From: VMDJ01 sp965659945
GTDB taxonomy: Bacteria > Pseudomonadota > Gammaproteobacteria > Chromatiales > Chromatiaceae
Direction of reading: 5' to 3'
Length of the DNA stretch: 11,450 bases
NCBI GenBank assembly: GCA_965659945.1
Contig: CBFHYJ010000051.1
Location: 1-11,450 of the forward strand
Shown here: positions 1-6,390 of the stretch, one piece after another
Numbering within the stretch: the stretch's first letter is position 1
How the letters are laid out: every line of letters starts with the position of its first letter
Made by a program: the position numbers and the translations under genes
Notes under the pieces: generated by a model
What the model saw: the letters and a program-made list of their open reading frames with translations, nothing else
Told to the model about the DNA's origin: nothing
Database searches by the model: none

Positions 1-1765
1 CAGGCACGGATTCAAATTTAGCCAGAATATCTTTTACGTATAGCTCGTTATATTCACGCGTAGCAGTTTGCGGTGCCTTCGCTTGGAAGAACAAAATACT
101 TTGGTCTTCAGTCGGCGCAAGCTCCTGTTTGCTGGTGATGAACATCGCATAGATGCTGAGCAGTATTACCAAACCAAAGGTCAAAATAACCGCAGGGGTA
201 TCAAGAAGGCTGTGCAATAAGCGTTGGTAACTATCAGACAGCCGATCAAAGAAGTGCTCAACCGACGTTTCAAAACGGCCTTTGTTACCACTTGGCTTTA
301 GCACATAGGCACTGACCATCGGCGAGAGTGTTAATGCGACAACGCCTGAGATAAGAACGGCACCAGCAAGCGAAAAGGCAAACTCAGTAAAGAGGGTGCC
401 AACTAAACCACCCATGAAACCAATCGGTGCATAGACCGCAACCAGTGTAGTTGTCATCGCAATAATGGGGAGTCCTAACTCGCGAGCACCTAGGATGGCT
501 GCATCGAGTTTCGATTTTCCTTCTTCGATATGACGGTGCACGTTTTCAACAACGACGATAGCATCATCCACCACCAAGCCAATCGCCAATACCATTGCGA
601 GCAGGGTAAGTAGGTTGATCGAGAATCCCATGGAGAGCATTAAGAAAGCGCCACCAATCAGTGATAGTGGTACTGCAAGTGCGGGGATTAATGCTGCTCT
701 AAAGGTGCCTAAAGTTAAAAAGATAACAATGAGAACGATGATGACCGCTTCACCAATAGTGCCGAAGACTTCATCAATTGAGTCTTGAATGAAGACACTC
801 GCATCATAAGGTAGTGCGACTGAGAGCCCCTCGGGGAATTGTTTTTCGAGTTCTGGAAGTAAACCGTGAACACGTTTGGCGACATCAAGCGGGTTTTCAC
901 CTGGCGCAGGCTCGATACCGATAAAAATGGAGGGAATACCTCTGTATAACGTCATGCTGTCGTAGTCTTCGGTACCCAGCTCAATGCGAGTGACATCAGA
1001 AAGGCGCACAAGACGGTCGCCTTGGCTAACAACAACCAGATTTTTGAAGTCGTTGATATCATTAATAGTGGTGTCGGCACTGACATCGATGCGAACGTTA
1101 TCGCCTTTTAAATTACCGGGAGATGACAAAACATTGTTGCGATGTAAGGCGGCCATCACTTCATTGGTTGAGATGTTGTGCGCTTGCATCTCTTCTGGGT
1201 TTAACCAGATGCGTGCGGCGTAATACTTATTACCAATTGGGCGTGCTTTGGCGACACCTTTGAGAGCTTGTAGTTGCGGCTGTGCAACGCGAACTAAGAA
1301 GTCCGTGATTTGGGGTAGGGACATGCTCTCGCTGTAAAAAGCGATATACATCAAAGAAGTGGGGTCTCCAACTTTAGCTTCAATGATTGGGTCTTCAGCT
1401 TCGGCTGGGAGTTCACGTTTTTTGCTCGATACCTTGGCTTGAATATCTGCAAGCGCAGCATTGGCATCAACGCCTAAACGCATATTGGCTTCAATGGTGG
1501 ATTTGCCTGTGACGCTGGTCGACATAATAAAGTCGATACCATCAGCTTCGGCTACCGCTTGCTGCAGGGGCTGGGTGATGAAGCCTTGAATTAGTTCGCT
1601 ACTCGCACCGGGATACACCGTTGAAACAGTAACAACCGTGTTGGTGAGCTTTGGAAACATGCGCGTATCCAAAGCAAAGATAGATCGAATACCAACAACA
1701 AGGATGAGCAAGCTAATCACGCTTGCGAGAACAGGGCGACGAATAAAGATGTCAGTAAAGCGCAT
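1..1765 (-). CDS. RND efflux pump inner-membrane subunit, HAE-1 (AcrB/MexB) family, 3' end outside window
   Basis: Inner-membrane proton/drug antiporter subunit of a tripartite efflux pump. About 588 N-terminal residues are visible, against roughly 1,030-1,050 for a full AcrB-type protein; the rest runs off the left edge. My minus-strand translation begins MRFTDIFIRRPVLASV, the typical HAE-1 N-terminus with the first membrane helix at about 10-30. The large periplasmic porter region follows, then helices from about 338. The TM4 motif AIGLVVDDAIVVVENV is intact, with D400 and D401 corresponding to the proton-relay pair D407/D408 of AcrB. It starts 5 bases after the adaptor stop codon, so the two form one operon. 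The Shine-Dalgarno is weak (an AAGAAG stretch overlapping the end of the adaptor gene), which suggests coupled translation. The VVDD pair and the porter sequence argue for a drug or organic-substrate pump rather than a CzcA/CusA metal pump. The exact substrate cannot be told. No outer-membrane TolC-type gene lies in the window. Confidence 0.95.
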   Translation of the reverse strand, partial: MRFTDIFIRRPVLASVISLLILVVGIRSIFALDTRMFPKLTNTVVTVSTVYPGASSELIQGFITQPLQQAVAEADGIDFIMSTSVTGKSTIEANMRLGVDANAALADIQAKVSSKKRELPAEAEDPIIEAKVGDPTSLMYIAFYSESMSLPQITDFLVRVAQPQLQALKGVAKARPIGNKYYAARIWLNPEEMQAHNISTNEVMAALHRNNVLSSPGNLKGDNVRIDVSADTTINDINDFKNLVVVSQGDRLVRLSDVTRIELGTEDYDSMTLYRGIPSIFIGIEPAPGENPLDVAKRVHGLLPELEKQFPEGLSVALPYDASVFIQDSIDEVFGTIGEAVIIVLIVIFLTLGTFRAALIPALAVPLSLIGGAFLMLSMGFSINLLTLLAMVLAIGLVVDDAIVVVENVHRHIEEGKSKLDAAILGARELGLPIIAMTTTLVAVYAPIGFMGGLVGTLFTEFAFSLAGAVLISGVVALTLSPMVSAYVLKPSGNKGRFETSVEHFFDRLSDSYQRLLHSLLDTPAVILTFGLVILLSIYAMFITSKQELAPTEDQSILFFQAKAPQTATREYNELYVKDILAKFESVP

Positions 1766-1770
1766 GATGC

Positions 1771-2847
1771 TTACTTCTTAGTCGCTGGCTTCAAAGTGTT
1801 ATCAATGGTCACTGCCATGCCTTGGCGTAGTTTGACGTGACCTGTCAGTACAACTTGTTCGCCCGCTTTTAAGTCGTCTTTTATGATGACCTTGTCACCA
1901 ATCACATCACCGGTAGTAACAGCTTTTTGTATCACGCTTAGTTTGTCGTCTTTGCTGGTGATCAAAAAGACTGAGTCACCATAGGGTGCATATGAAATGG
2001 CTAGGCGAGGCAGCGTGAGTACCTCTAAAGTGCTGCCTTGTGCAATCGTGAGTTGAGCTGACATGCCGGTTTTTAAGACGCCATTTGGATTATCGAATGA
2101 TGCCCTGACGCGCACTAAACGAGTCGTTGAGTCTAAAGCGCTATCAATAGCATCAATTTTTCCGCTGTACTCTTTACCCAGGCTGGTCGCTGTAACACTA
2201 GCGCCTTGAGTTAGGTTTTGAGCATCAGCTGCGTTTACATTGAAATCAAGATGGATGGGATTGCTGTCTTGTAATTGAACAATCTCAGTACCTACAGGCA
2301 GATATTGGCCAACGCTGACATTGCGAATACCGGCTTTGCCTGCAAAGGGTGCGCTAATCGCTTTTTGTGACAAGCGTACTTGTTGGGAGATGATCTGAGC
2401 ATTCGCGCTGGCTAGCTTAGCTTCAGCCATGTCGATTTGAGCTTGTGAAACAACCTGTGACTGACGCAGTTTCGAGAAACGCTCAAAGTCTAACTTAACG
2501 AGTTTTTGTTGTGCTTTAAGTTCTACAAGCTTTGCTTGGTCTTCGGTATCTTCTAGCTGAATAAGAATATCGCCTTTGTTAACAGAGTTGCCCGATGTAA
2601 ATGCGATGCTTTTAACTGTGCCGGGCAGTTCGTTTCGGATAATGACATTCTGGTTGGCGTAAAAGGTACCCACTGTTTTTAATGTGGGTTGCCAAGATTG
2701 CAGAGTTGCTTGTGTGCTCGTGACAACAGCAGGAGGCGGAGCTTTTTTGATCGCGCTCAAGCCTTTCATCTGCTGTGATTTCACAAATGCGATGCCGCCA
2801 AATAAAACCACTAAGGCTATGGCAAGAATGGCAAAACGTTTCAGCAT
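1771..2847 (-). CDS. RND efflux periplasmic adaptor subunit (membrane fusion protein)
   Basis: Periplasmic adaptor bridging the RND pump to an outer-membrane channel. From the ATG at 2847 it is 358 residues long. A single hydrophobic anchor lies at about 5-22. The first lipoyl half is at about 60-100 (ELPGTVKSI ... GDILIQLED). An alpha-helical hairpin rich in Lys, Gln and Ala follows at about 101-160. The second lipoyl half contains ISAPFAGKAGIRNVSVGQYL, and the beta-barrel and membrane-proximal domains end in a Lys-rich tail. An in-frame ATG exists 7 codons upstream (2868). The 2847 start is preferred because GGGGAG lies 6 bases before it and the anchor then begins at the N-terminus, whereas the upstream ATG has no ribosome binding site. 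An intrinsic terminator closes the preceding gene, so a promoter must lie in roughly 2848-2934, but I see no convincing -35/-10 pair there. The family assignment is firm; the substrate is unknown. Confidence 0.94.
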   Translation of the reverse strand: MLKRFAILAIALVVLFGGIAFVKSQQMKGLSAIKKAPPPAVVTSTQATLQSWQPTLKTVGTFYANQNVIIRNELPGTVKSIAFTSGNSVNKGDILIQLEDTEDQAKLVELKAQQKLVKLDFERFSKLRQSQVVSQAQIDMAEAKLASANAQIISQQVRLSQKAISAPFAGKAGIRNVSVGQYLPVGTEIVQLQDSNPIHLDFNVNAADAQNLTQGASVTATSLGKEYSGKIDAIDSALDSTTRLVRVRASFDNPNGVLKTGMSAQLTIAQGSTLEVLTLPRLAISYAPYGDSVFLITSKDDKLSVIQKAVTTGDVIGDKVIIKDDLKAGEQVVLTGHVKLRQGMAVTIDNTLKPATKK

Positions 2848-2853
2848 GGCGGG

Positions 2854-2859
2854 CTCCCC
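2854..2859 (-). promoter_or_regulatory. Ribosome binding site deciding the adaptor start
   Basis: GGGGAG on the minus strand, 6 bases before the ATG at 2847-2845. It favours this ATG over the in-frame ATG at 2868, which has no purine-rich sequence upstream. Confidence 0.75.
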
Positions 2860-2934
2860 GGTACGCATCGCAATGAGCTAAAAAACTTAACTAGATTACT
2901 GGCTTTAATGCGCAAGGAATAGGGGTTTGAGCAC

Positions 2935-2960
2935 AAAAAAACCCGCTTCAAGCGGGCTTT
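2935..2960 (-). terminator. Rho-independent terminator after the copper chaperone gene
   Basis: On the minus strand a hairpin with stem CCCGCT/AGCGGG and a three-base loop (extendable by G-U and A-U pairs) is followed by a run of seven T. It lies 18 bases beyond the stop codon of the PCu(A)C gene. It should separate that gene from the downstream efflux operon. On the plus strand only three T follow the stem, so bidirectional action is doubtful. Confidence 0.9.
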
Positions 2961-2977
2961 GATGAGCTTTAGATGAT

Positions 2978-3487
2978 TTACCAGCCGAGTCGGAATTGAC
3001 CGTCTTTTGAATCCATCTTCATGCCATCTGTTTTGTGCTTCATCCCGCCTGAATGATTCATGCCATGCTCAGCCATCAGATTTTTTACCGGAATGCTCAA
3101 GAATTGGGTGTCACCGTTGCTAAAGCGAAGATCAACTTTGATATGCATGCCTTCACGAAGCGGTTCTTTAAGGCCAAGCAGCATCACATGAAGACCACCA
3201 GGCTTTAGTGCGGTTGAACCATGTCCTGCCACATCAATTGCCTCAACTTGGCGCATACGCATCACACCCATGTGGTGTTCGTGATTGTGTAGTTCGACAA
3301 CATCCGCTGCGGAGCTACTTGCGCTAACTAATCTGATCGCCTCTGAGCCATCGTTATGAATGGTCATGAAGGCTGCGCTATTAATTGCGCCGGGCGGGGT
3401 GGCTCTGGCGTAAGCATTCTCAACAAGAACATCTGCGTATGAAGAAAAGGACAGGATGGCGAATGCCAAAAGAGATAACAGGCGCAT
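2978..3487 (-). CDS. Periplasmic copper chaperone, PCu(A)C (DUF461) family, with His/Met-rich C-terminal tail
   Basis: Exported Cu(I)-binding protein of 169 residues. Family members hand copper to the CuA site of cytochrome c oxidase and to other periplasmic acceptors. A signal peptide occupies residues 1-18, with predicted cleavage after SYA. The copper ligands fit the family pattern H-X10-M-X21-H-X-M exactly: H67, M78, H100 and M102, with the typical PGGLHVMLLGLK segment around the last two. After the core, residues 138-158 form a His/Met-rich tail (MAEHGMNHSGGMKHK and onward), which in related proteins gives a second copper site. The start is supported by GGAG 6 bases upstream. The gene stands alone: a terminator follows it, and the upstream neighbour is divergent. 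No oxidase or assembly gene is in the window, so the target cannot be inferred from context. Confidence 0.93.
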   Translation of the reverse strand: MRLLSLLAFAILSFSSYADVLVENAYARATPPGAINSAAFMTIHNDGSEAIRLVSASSSAADVVELHNHEHHMGVMRMRQVEAIDVAGHGSTALKPGGLHVMLLGLKEPLREGMHIKVDLRFSNGDTQFLSIPVKNLMAEHGMNHSGGMKHKTDGMKMDSKDGQFRLGW

Positions 3488-3493
3488 TTAGTA

Positions 3494-3497
3494 CTCC
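3494..3497 (-). promoter_or_regulatory. Ribosome binding site of the copper chaperone gene
   Basis: GGAG on the minus strand, 6 bases before the ATG at 3487. It fixes the start that places the signal peptide at the N-terminus. Confidence 0.75.
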
Positions 3498-3517
3498 AAG
3501 CGTGTGTTTGAATGTGG

Positions 3518-3526
3518 AATATATCA
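3518..3526 (-). promoter_or_regulatory. Candidate extended -10 promoter for the copper chaperone gene
   Basis: The minus strand reads TGATATATT, an extended -10 element (TG-N-TATATT) ending 31 bases before the start codon. This leaves a leader of about 24 bases that contains the ribosome binding site. No good -35 hexamer lies 17 bases upstream, which extended -10 promoters can tolerate. The position is sensible but the match is short. Confidence 0.35.
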
Positions 3527-3570
3527 CGGACTAAATTGACCTGGATGAGCCTAATTCGACCCAAGTTGAA

Positions 3571-3720
3571 ATATGCTTTTTAATATATTTTTCAATAATT
3601 TATAGAATAATCATTATATTTTTAATAGAAAATTGTCGACATTTTTTAAAGCTAAAGTAATTTATCAAATTAACCACTAAATAATTGATATTAAAAAATT
3701 TATTGTGTATTTATTATTAA
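3571..3720. other. Extremely AT-rich divergent intergenic spacer
   Basis: Only about 20 of 150 bases are G or C, far below the flanking genes. The stretch lies between the divergently transcribed copper chaperone and the FGE-fold gene, so it should hold the promoter of the plus-strand gene. Possible elements are TTGATA (3685-3690) with TATTTA 17 bases later (3708-3713), and an isolated TAGAAT (3603-3608). None is convincing. An inverted repeat, TATCAA (3663-3668) and TTGATA (3685-3690), is also present. Such AT-rich DNA is a usual target of H-NS-type silencers and often accompanies acquired genes; both points are inference. Confidence 0.6.
3605..3619. promoter_or_regulatory. Candidate Fur-box-like palindrome
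   Basis: The perfect odd palindrome ATAATCATTAT (3607-3617, centred on C3612) matches the core of the 7-1-7 Fur operator model. Over 15 positions it agrees with TGATAATCATTATCA at 11. It overlaps a possible -10 hexamer (3603-3608). The surrounding sequence is very AT-rich, so a chance match is quite possible. Confidence 0.25.
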
Positions 3721-3760
3721 CTGACATATTGCTTTCTGCGACAGTCATGGACTTGAATGA

Positions 3761-4438
3761 ATGACTAATCATAAACGTACATATCCATTCATTTTAATTA
3801 TCTCGCTAACGCCGATTCACGGTTATGCGGAAAAAGTGTTGATAGGTGACTTTTCAATCGATCGATATGAAGTCACGGTTGGTTCATTTATGGAATATAC
3901 CAAAAGAAAAGGCATAAAAACTCAAGCTGAAATCCAAGGTGGTGGTTTTGAATGGGGATTTGGTTGGGAGCGTCGTTCAGGTTGGAGCTACAAGGCGCCC
4001 CAGGGTGCTAAAGCTAATGACGATGAGCCTGCTGTTCACATTACATGGTCAGAAGCCAATGAATTCTGTTTGGACAAAGGTGGCAGGCTTCCAAATCAAG
4101 AGGAATGGTCCTTAGCTGCGTATACTGAACTGAGAGATATACCAACTGATGGTTTTGAGACCGGTAGAACATATCCGTATCCGATTGGTGATTCTCCTTC
4201 AGGCATGAATAACAACCAATCAAATCATTTACCTGTTGGCTCCACAAAAAAAGGCGTTAACGGTTTGTACGACATGGGTGCAAATGTTTGGGAGTGGCTG
4301 TCTGATCGGAATGATCAAGACGCATTAACAGCAGGTGGAAGTTGGTGGTATGGACCGCATAAGACCCGATTAGAAGGTATGCAATATAAACCAGCGTCTT
4401 TTTATGCTGTTTATATTGGGTTTCGATGTGTCTATTGA
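3761..4438 (+). CDS. Exported formylglycine-generating-enzyme-fold (SUMF1-like) protein lacking the catalytic cysteines
   Basis: This 225-residue protein has an N-terminal signal peptide (about 1-23, ending HGYA) followed by one FGE-sulfatase (C-type-lectin-like) domain over the rest. Recognisable family blocks are YEVTVGSFMEYTK (36-48), EPAVHITWSEANEFCLDKGG (89-108) with RLPNQEEW after it, LPVGSTKKGVNGLYDMGANV (157-176) followed by WEWLSDR, AGGSWWYG (181-188) and the terminal IGFRCVY. True FGE carries two catalytic cysteines between the GGSW block and the GFRC block. Here that stretch (189-218) has none. The only cysteines, C103 and C223, sit where human FGE has its structural disulfide (C218-C365). 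The protein is therefore unlikely to make formylglycine and more likely binds a partner or ligand, as many non-enzymatic family members do. Start: an ATG 14 bases upstream is out of frame and stops at once; no clear Shine-Dalgarno is visible. It is the only plus-strand gene, flanked by AT-rich DNA. Function unknown. Confidence 0.85.
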   Translation: MTNHKRTYPFILIISLTPIHGYAEKVLIGDFSIDRYEVTVGSFMEYTKRKGIKTQAEIQGGGFEWGFGWERRSGWSYKAPQGAKANDDEPAVHITWSEANEFCLDKGGRLPNQEEWSLAAYTELRDIPTDGFETGRTYPYPIGDSPSGMNNNQSNHLPVGSTKKGVNGLYDMGANVWEWLSDRNDQDALTAGGSWWYGPHKTRLEGMQYKPASFYAVYIGFRCVY

Positions 4439-4610
4439 GGACATTGTGATTATATATTAGTGCGCATAATACATATTATGTTAAATAAGATACCAAGCAA
4501 TTCAGACCTGTAAGTAAAGTAACCCTCTTAGCTCAAAACAACCTTAATGCTGAGAAAATGCTCGGATCTCCAGTCGACGCATGAATTCCCCAAGGATCTC
4601 CCTGTAAAGC

Positions 4611-4622
4611 TGGTCTTTAACA
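4611..4622 (+). promoter_or_regulatory. boxA-like antitermination sequence
   Basis: TGGTCTTTAACA agrees with the rrn boxA consensus TGCTCTTTAACA at 11 of 12 positions. boxA binds the NusB-NusE antitermination complex in the leaders and spacers of rRNA operons. No rRNA gene is visible here. The only other stable-RNA trace is the tRNA half about 100 bases downstream, so this is at best a leftover. Confidence 0.3.
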
Positions 4623-4723
4623 ACAAAATCGATATACGATCCACAACCTCATTTTGGACGACAGTCAAAACGAGCACGTCCCATGGGGTTGATCAATAGA
4701 CATCAATGCCGATGCCATGACAC

Positions 4724-4760
4724 GCCCTATTAGCTCAACTGGGTAGAGCAGCATCCTAAT
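4724..4760 (+). pseudogene. Truncated tRNA gene, 5' half only
   Basis: The sequence fits a tRNA 5' half position by position. It has a 7-base acceptor strand GCCCTAT, then TA (positions 8-9), then a D-arm with stem GCTC/GAGC and a loop that includes the conserved A14, GG18-19 and A21. A26 and a five-base anticodon-stem strand GCATC follow. After the start of the anticodon loop (CTAA...) no complementary GATGC, T-arm or 3' acceptor strand (ATAGGGC) follows. Instead the sequence enters the end of the minus-strand small membrane protein gene, whose TAA is at 4761-4763. The isotype cannot be assigned. The break in the anticodon loop suggests recombination or deletion there. It is not a functional tRNA. 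Confidence 0.6.
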
Positions 4761-4988
4761 TTATTCTTGTGTGGGTTTAGGTATTAATTCCGGTGAAAAA
4801 ACCTGTTTGATTTGATGAAGCTGTACATCAGTGGCAGCTGTTAATGAGGGTGCTGCTGCTCGGTAAGCAGCTGGTGTAATCCAATCAGGAAGATGCTCAA
4901 CGGGAATTACGGCCTTTAGATAAATAAAGATCGCGACAACAAGCAGCGTCCAAAAAAGCCCTTTTTTGTATCTAGTCGCGGAGTTCAT
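4761..4988 (-). CDS. Small single-span membrane protein, unknown function
   Basis: A 75-residue protein that I do not recognise. The N-terminal segment MNSATRYKKG is basic and followed by one hydrophobic helix (about 11-28). A mostly soluble C-terminal part, rich in Ala and Pro, ends in PKPTQE. The charge pattern predicts the N-terminus in the cytoplasm and the tail in the periplasm. The start is set by a TAATG junction, where the A of its ATG is the last base of the preceding gene's stop codon. An in-frame ATG 12 codons upstream (5024) would lie inside the Sel1-SH3 gene and put polar residues ahead of the helix, so it is less likely. It is the last gene of the long operon and ends next to the tRNA remnant. 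The tight coupling suggests it works with the Sel1-SH3 protein. Confidence 0.65.
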   Translation of the reverse strand: MNSATRYKKGLFWTLLVVAIFIYLKAVIPVEHLPDWITPAAYRAAAPSLTAATDVQLHQIKQVFSPELIPKPTQE

Positions 4989-5659
4989 TACTTGAAAGAT
5001 GTTAGCAGTAACCGGTAAACCCAAGCGACATGAGACTGCTTGTCATCATCACTGGTATATTTAATTTGTAGCCAATCACCTTTGCGGCCGATGACGTGAA
5101 CCTTAGTAGTTTTAGTGAGCTTGCCAACAATCGCAGATTGAGTGGATGGTTTTTCACGAACGTTAATTCGATCGCGGGTTACTGTTGCTTGCCAACCGAA
5201 CCAGTCTTTGTCGATGAGCTCAGGGTGAAGTTTTATCAGATCAACTCGGGAGTCCAAGTTGATTTTCGCTAGCATTTCACGCGAGTCTTCATGACCGGCA
5301 TCTGCGGCTTTAATAAATAAGTCAGTCGCTTCTTTGATGCTCTCACTATCTGTGTCGCCAGAGACAATGGCAAAGGCTAAAGCGAACTGAGCATCGTGAT
5401 TATCTTGTGATGCGGCTAAACGCCACCAGTAAGCGGCCATAGAAGTATCCACATGCATACCTAGGCCGTTGGCATAGAGCCATCCCAAGTTATATTGAGC
5501 ATTAGCATCGCCACGTTTGGCGAGAGGCTTCCAATTACAGTACGCTTCGGCGTAATGGCCAGACTGCATAGCAGCTGCCGCTTTGTCATCGTTAGGAAAG
5601 CTAAAGCTAAATGCATTAGCGGAGAGTAAGCAGCTAATTGCGAGTATATGTTTGATCAT
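4988..5659 (-). CDS. Exported Sel1-repeat plus bacterial SH3-domain protein
   Basis: A 223-residue protein with a signal peptide (1-16, cleavage after ANA). Sel1-like tetratricopeptide repeats span about 35-125: one well-formed unit GDANAQYNLGWLYANGLG with its following AAYWWRLAA helix, and weaker units on either side. An SH3 domain of the SH3b/YgiM type lies at about 163-218 (RINVREKPS, then GDWLQIKY and AWVYR). Sel1 repeats mediate protein-protein contacts, and bacterial SH3 domains often bind peptidoglycan or its peptides. A periplasmic scaffold at the cell wall is therefore a reasonable inference, and would suit the murein-related genes upstream. The start codon overlaps the preceding stop as ATGA. 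AGGA lies 11 bases upstream, a rather long spacing. The following small membrane protein gene overlaps by 1 base. The exact role is unknown. Confidence 0.85.
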   Translation of the reverse strand: MIKHILAISCLLSANAFSFSFPNDDKAAAAMQSGHYAEAYCNWKPLAKRGDANAQYNLGWLYANGLGMHVDTSMAAYWWRLAASQDNHDAQFALAFAIVSGDTDSESIKEATDLFIKAADAGHEDSREMLAKINLDSRVDLIKLHPELIDKDWFGWQATVTRDRINVREKPSTQSAIVGKLTKTTKVHVIGRKGDWLQIKYTSDDDKQSHVAWVYRLLLTSFK

Positions 5660-6390
5660 AATTGCAAGTTTCCTAGTATGTTCACCACATGCTGCATACC
5701 ACCCTCAAGATTGGCGTGAATCTCGTCCATGGTGATTTCTGCCTCGGTCAAGCCGGCGCCCCAGTTCACTACCAAGGAGATATTTGCGTAATGCATGCCG
5801 GCTTCTTTAGCTAAAGCTGCTTCTGGCATGCCGGTCATGCCCACAAGGTCATTGCCATCGCGGATTAAGCGCTGCACCTCGGCTGCGGTTTCAAGGCGAG
5901 GTCCTTGAGTCGCGCCATAACAGCCAGTGGTCTCAACTGAGAGGCCAATTGCGTTGGCGGTGTCGATCAGTCGCTGACGCAAATTTGCATTATAAGGATA
6001 AGTAAAGTCGATGTGTTCTACGCCCTCGCCCGGCTCTTGGTGAAACGTATGTTCACGACCATAGGTGTAATCAATCAATTGGTCGGCGACACAGATGACC
6101 TTGGGTCCCATTTTTTCTGTCAGGCCGCCAACTGCAGCAACACCAATCAAGTCTTGGATACCAATAGATTTAAGGGCCCAAATGTTGGCGCGGTAATTTA
6201 CTTTGTGTGGCGGAAACTGATGTTGCTCGCCATGACGCGGTAAAAACACACAGTCAGTATTACCCAGTTTTCCCCAAAGTAACTCAGCTGAGGGAGCACC
6301 ATAAGGTGTGTCGATAGCCTCTTTGCGAGAAACAGTGAAGTCACTTAATTTAGTGAGTCCTGTTCCACCAATGATGGCAAGTTGACTCAT
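5656..6390 (-). CDS. mtiP: S-methyl-5'-thioinosine phosphorylase (MTAP/PNP family)
   Basis: A cytoplasmic nucleoside phosphorylase of 244 residues that splits methylthioinosine with phosphate into hypoxanthine and 5-methylthioribose-1-phosphate. Visible family motifs are IIGGTGL (6-12, phosphate loop), PRHGEQHQFPPHKVNYRAN (51-69), GPRLETAAEV (163-172, ribose/phosphate site) and GMTGMPEAALAKEAG (184-198). The base-specificity loop reads VVNWGAG (207-213). Enzymes acting on 6-aminopurines, such as human MTAP, have Asp-X-Asp there (D220, D222). Here N209 and G211 replace them, which fits a 6-oxopurine substrate as in the Pseudomonas aeruginosa enzyme. The next gene upstream, a hypoxanthine phosphoribosyltransferase, uses the product. 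Its start overlaps that gene's stop as ATGA, with no separate well-spaced Shine-Dalgarno, so translational coupling is likely. Plain MTA phosphorylase activity is the alternative and is less likely. Confidence 0.88.
   Translation of the reverse strand: MSQLAIIGGTGLTKLSDFTVSRKEAIDTPYGAPSAELLWGKLGNTDCVFLPRHGEQHQFPPHKVNYRANIWALKSIGIQDLIGVAAVGGLTEKMGPKVICVADQLIDYTYGREHTFHQEPGEGVEHIDFTYPYNANLRQRLIDTANAIGLSVETTGCYGATQGPRLETAAEVQRLIRDGNDLVGMTGMPEAALAKEAGMHYANISLVVNWGAGLTEAEITMDEIHANLEGGMQHVVNILGNLQL

Larger units (their letters stand above)
4439..4760. other. 322-base stretch without a supportable gene; contains remnants of stable-RNA sequence
   Basis: This lies between the converging ends of the FGE-fold gene and the long minus-strand operon. 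The left part is AT-rich, with a small hairpin at 4465-4480 (CATAAT, loop ACAT, ATTATG) that lacks a T-run and so is at most a weak terminator. A boxA-like 12-mer lies at 4611-4622 and a tRNA 5' half at 4724-4760. An open frame of 50 codons (4547-4699, plus) has no ribosome binding site and no recognisable content. I see no standard terminator for either converging transcript. Confidence 0.6.

Noticed and set aside
4465..4480. CATAAT/ATTATG hairpin as a terminator for the FGE-fold gene
   Set aside because: The stem is AT-only apart from the closing pair and no T-run follows, so it does not meet the usual form of an intrinsic terminator.
4547..4699. A 50-codon plus-strand open frame in the non-coding stretch
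   Set aside because: No ribosome binding site, no recognisable motif, and it sits among stable-RNA remnants in a stretch that looks decayed.
4989..5024. Upstream ATG at 5024 for the small membrane protein
   Set aside because: It lies inside the Sel1-SH3 coding region, whereas the TAATG junction at 4988 is a typical coupled start and puts the basic residues next to the helix.
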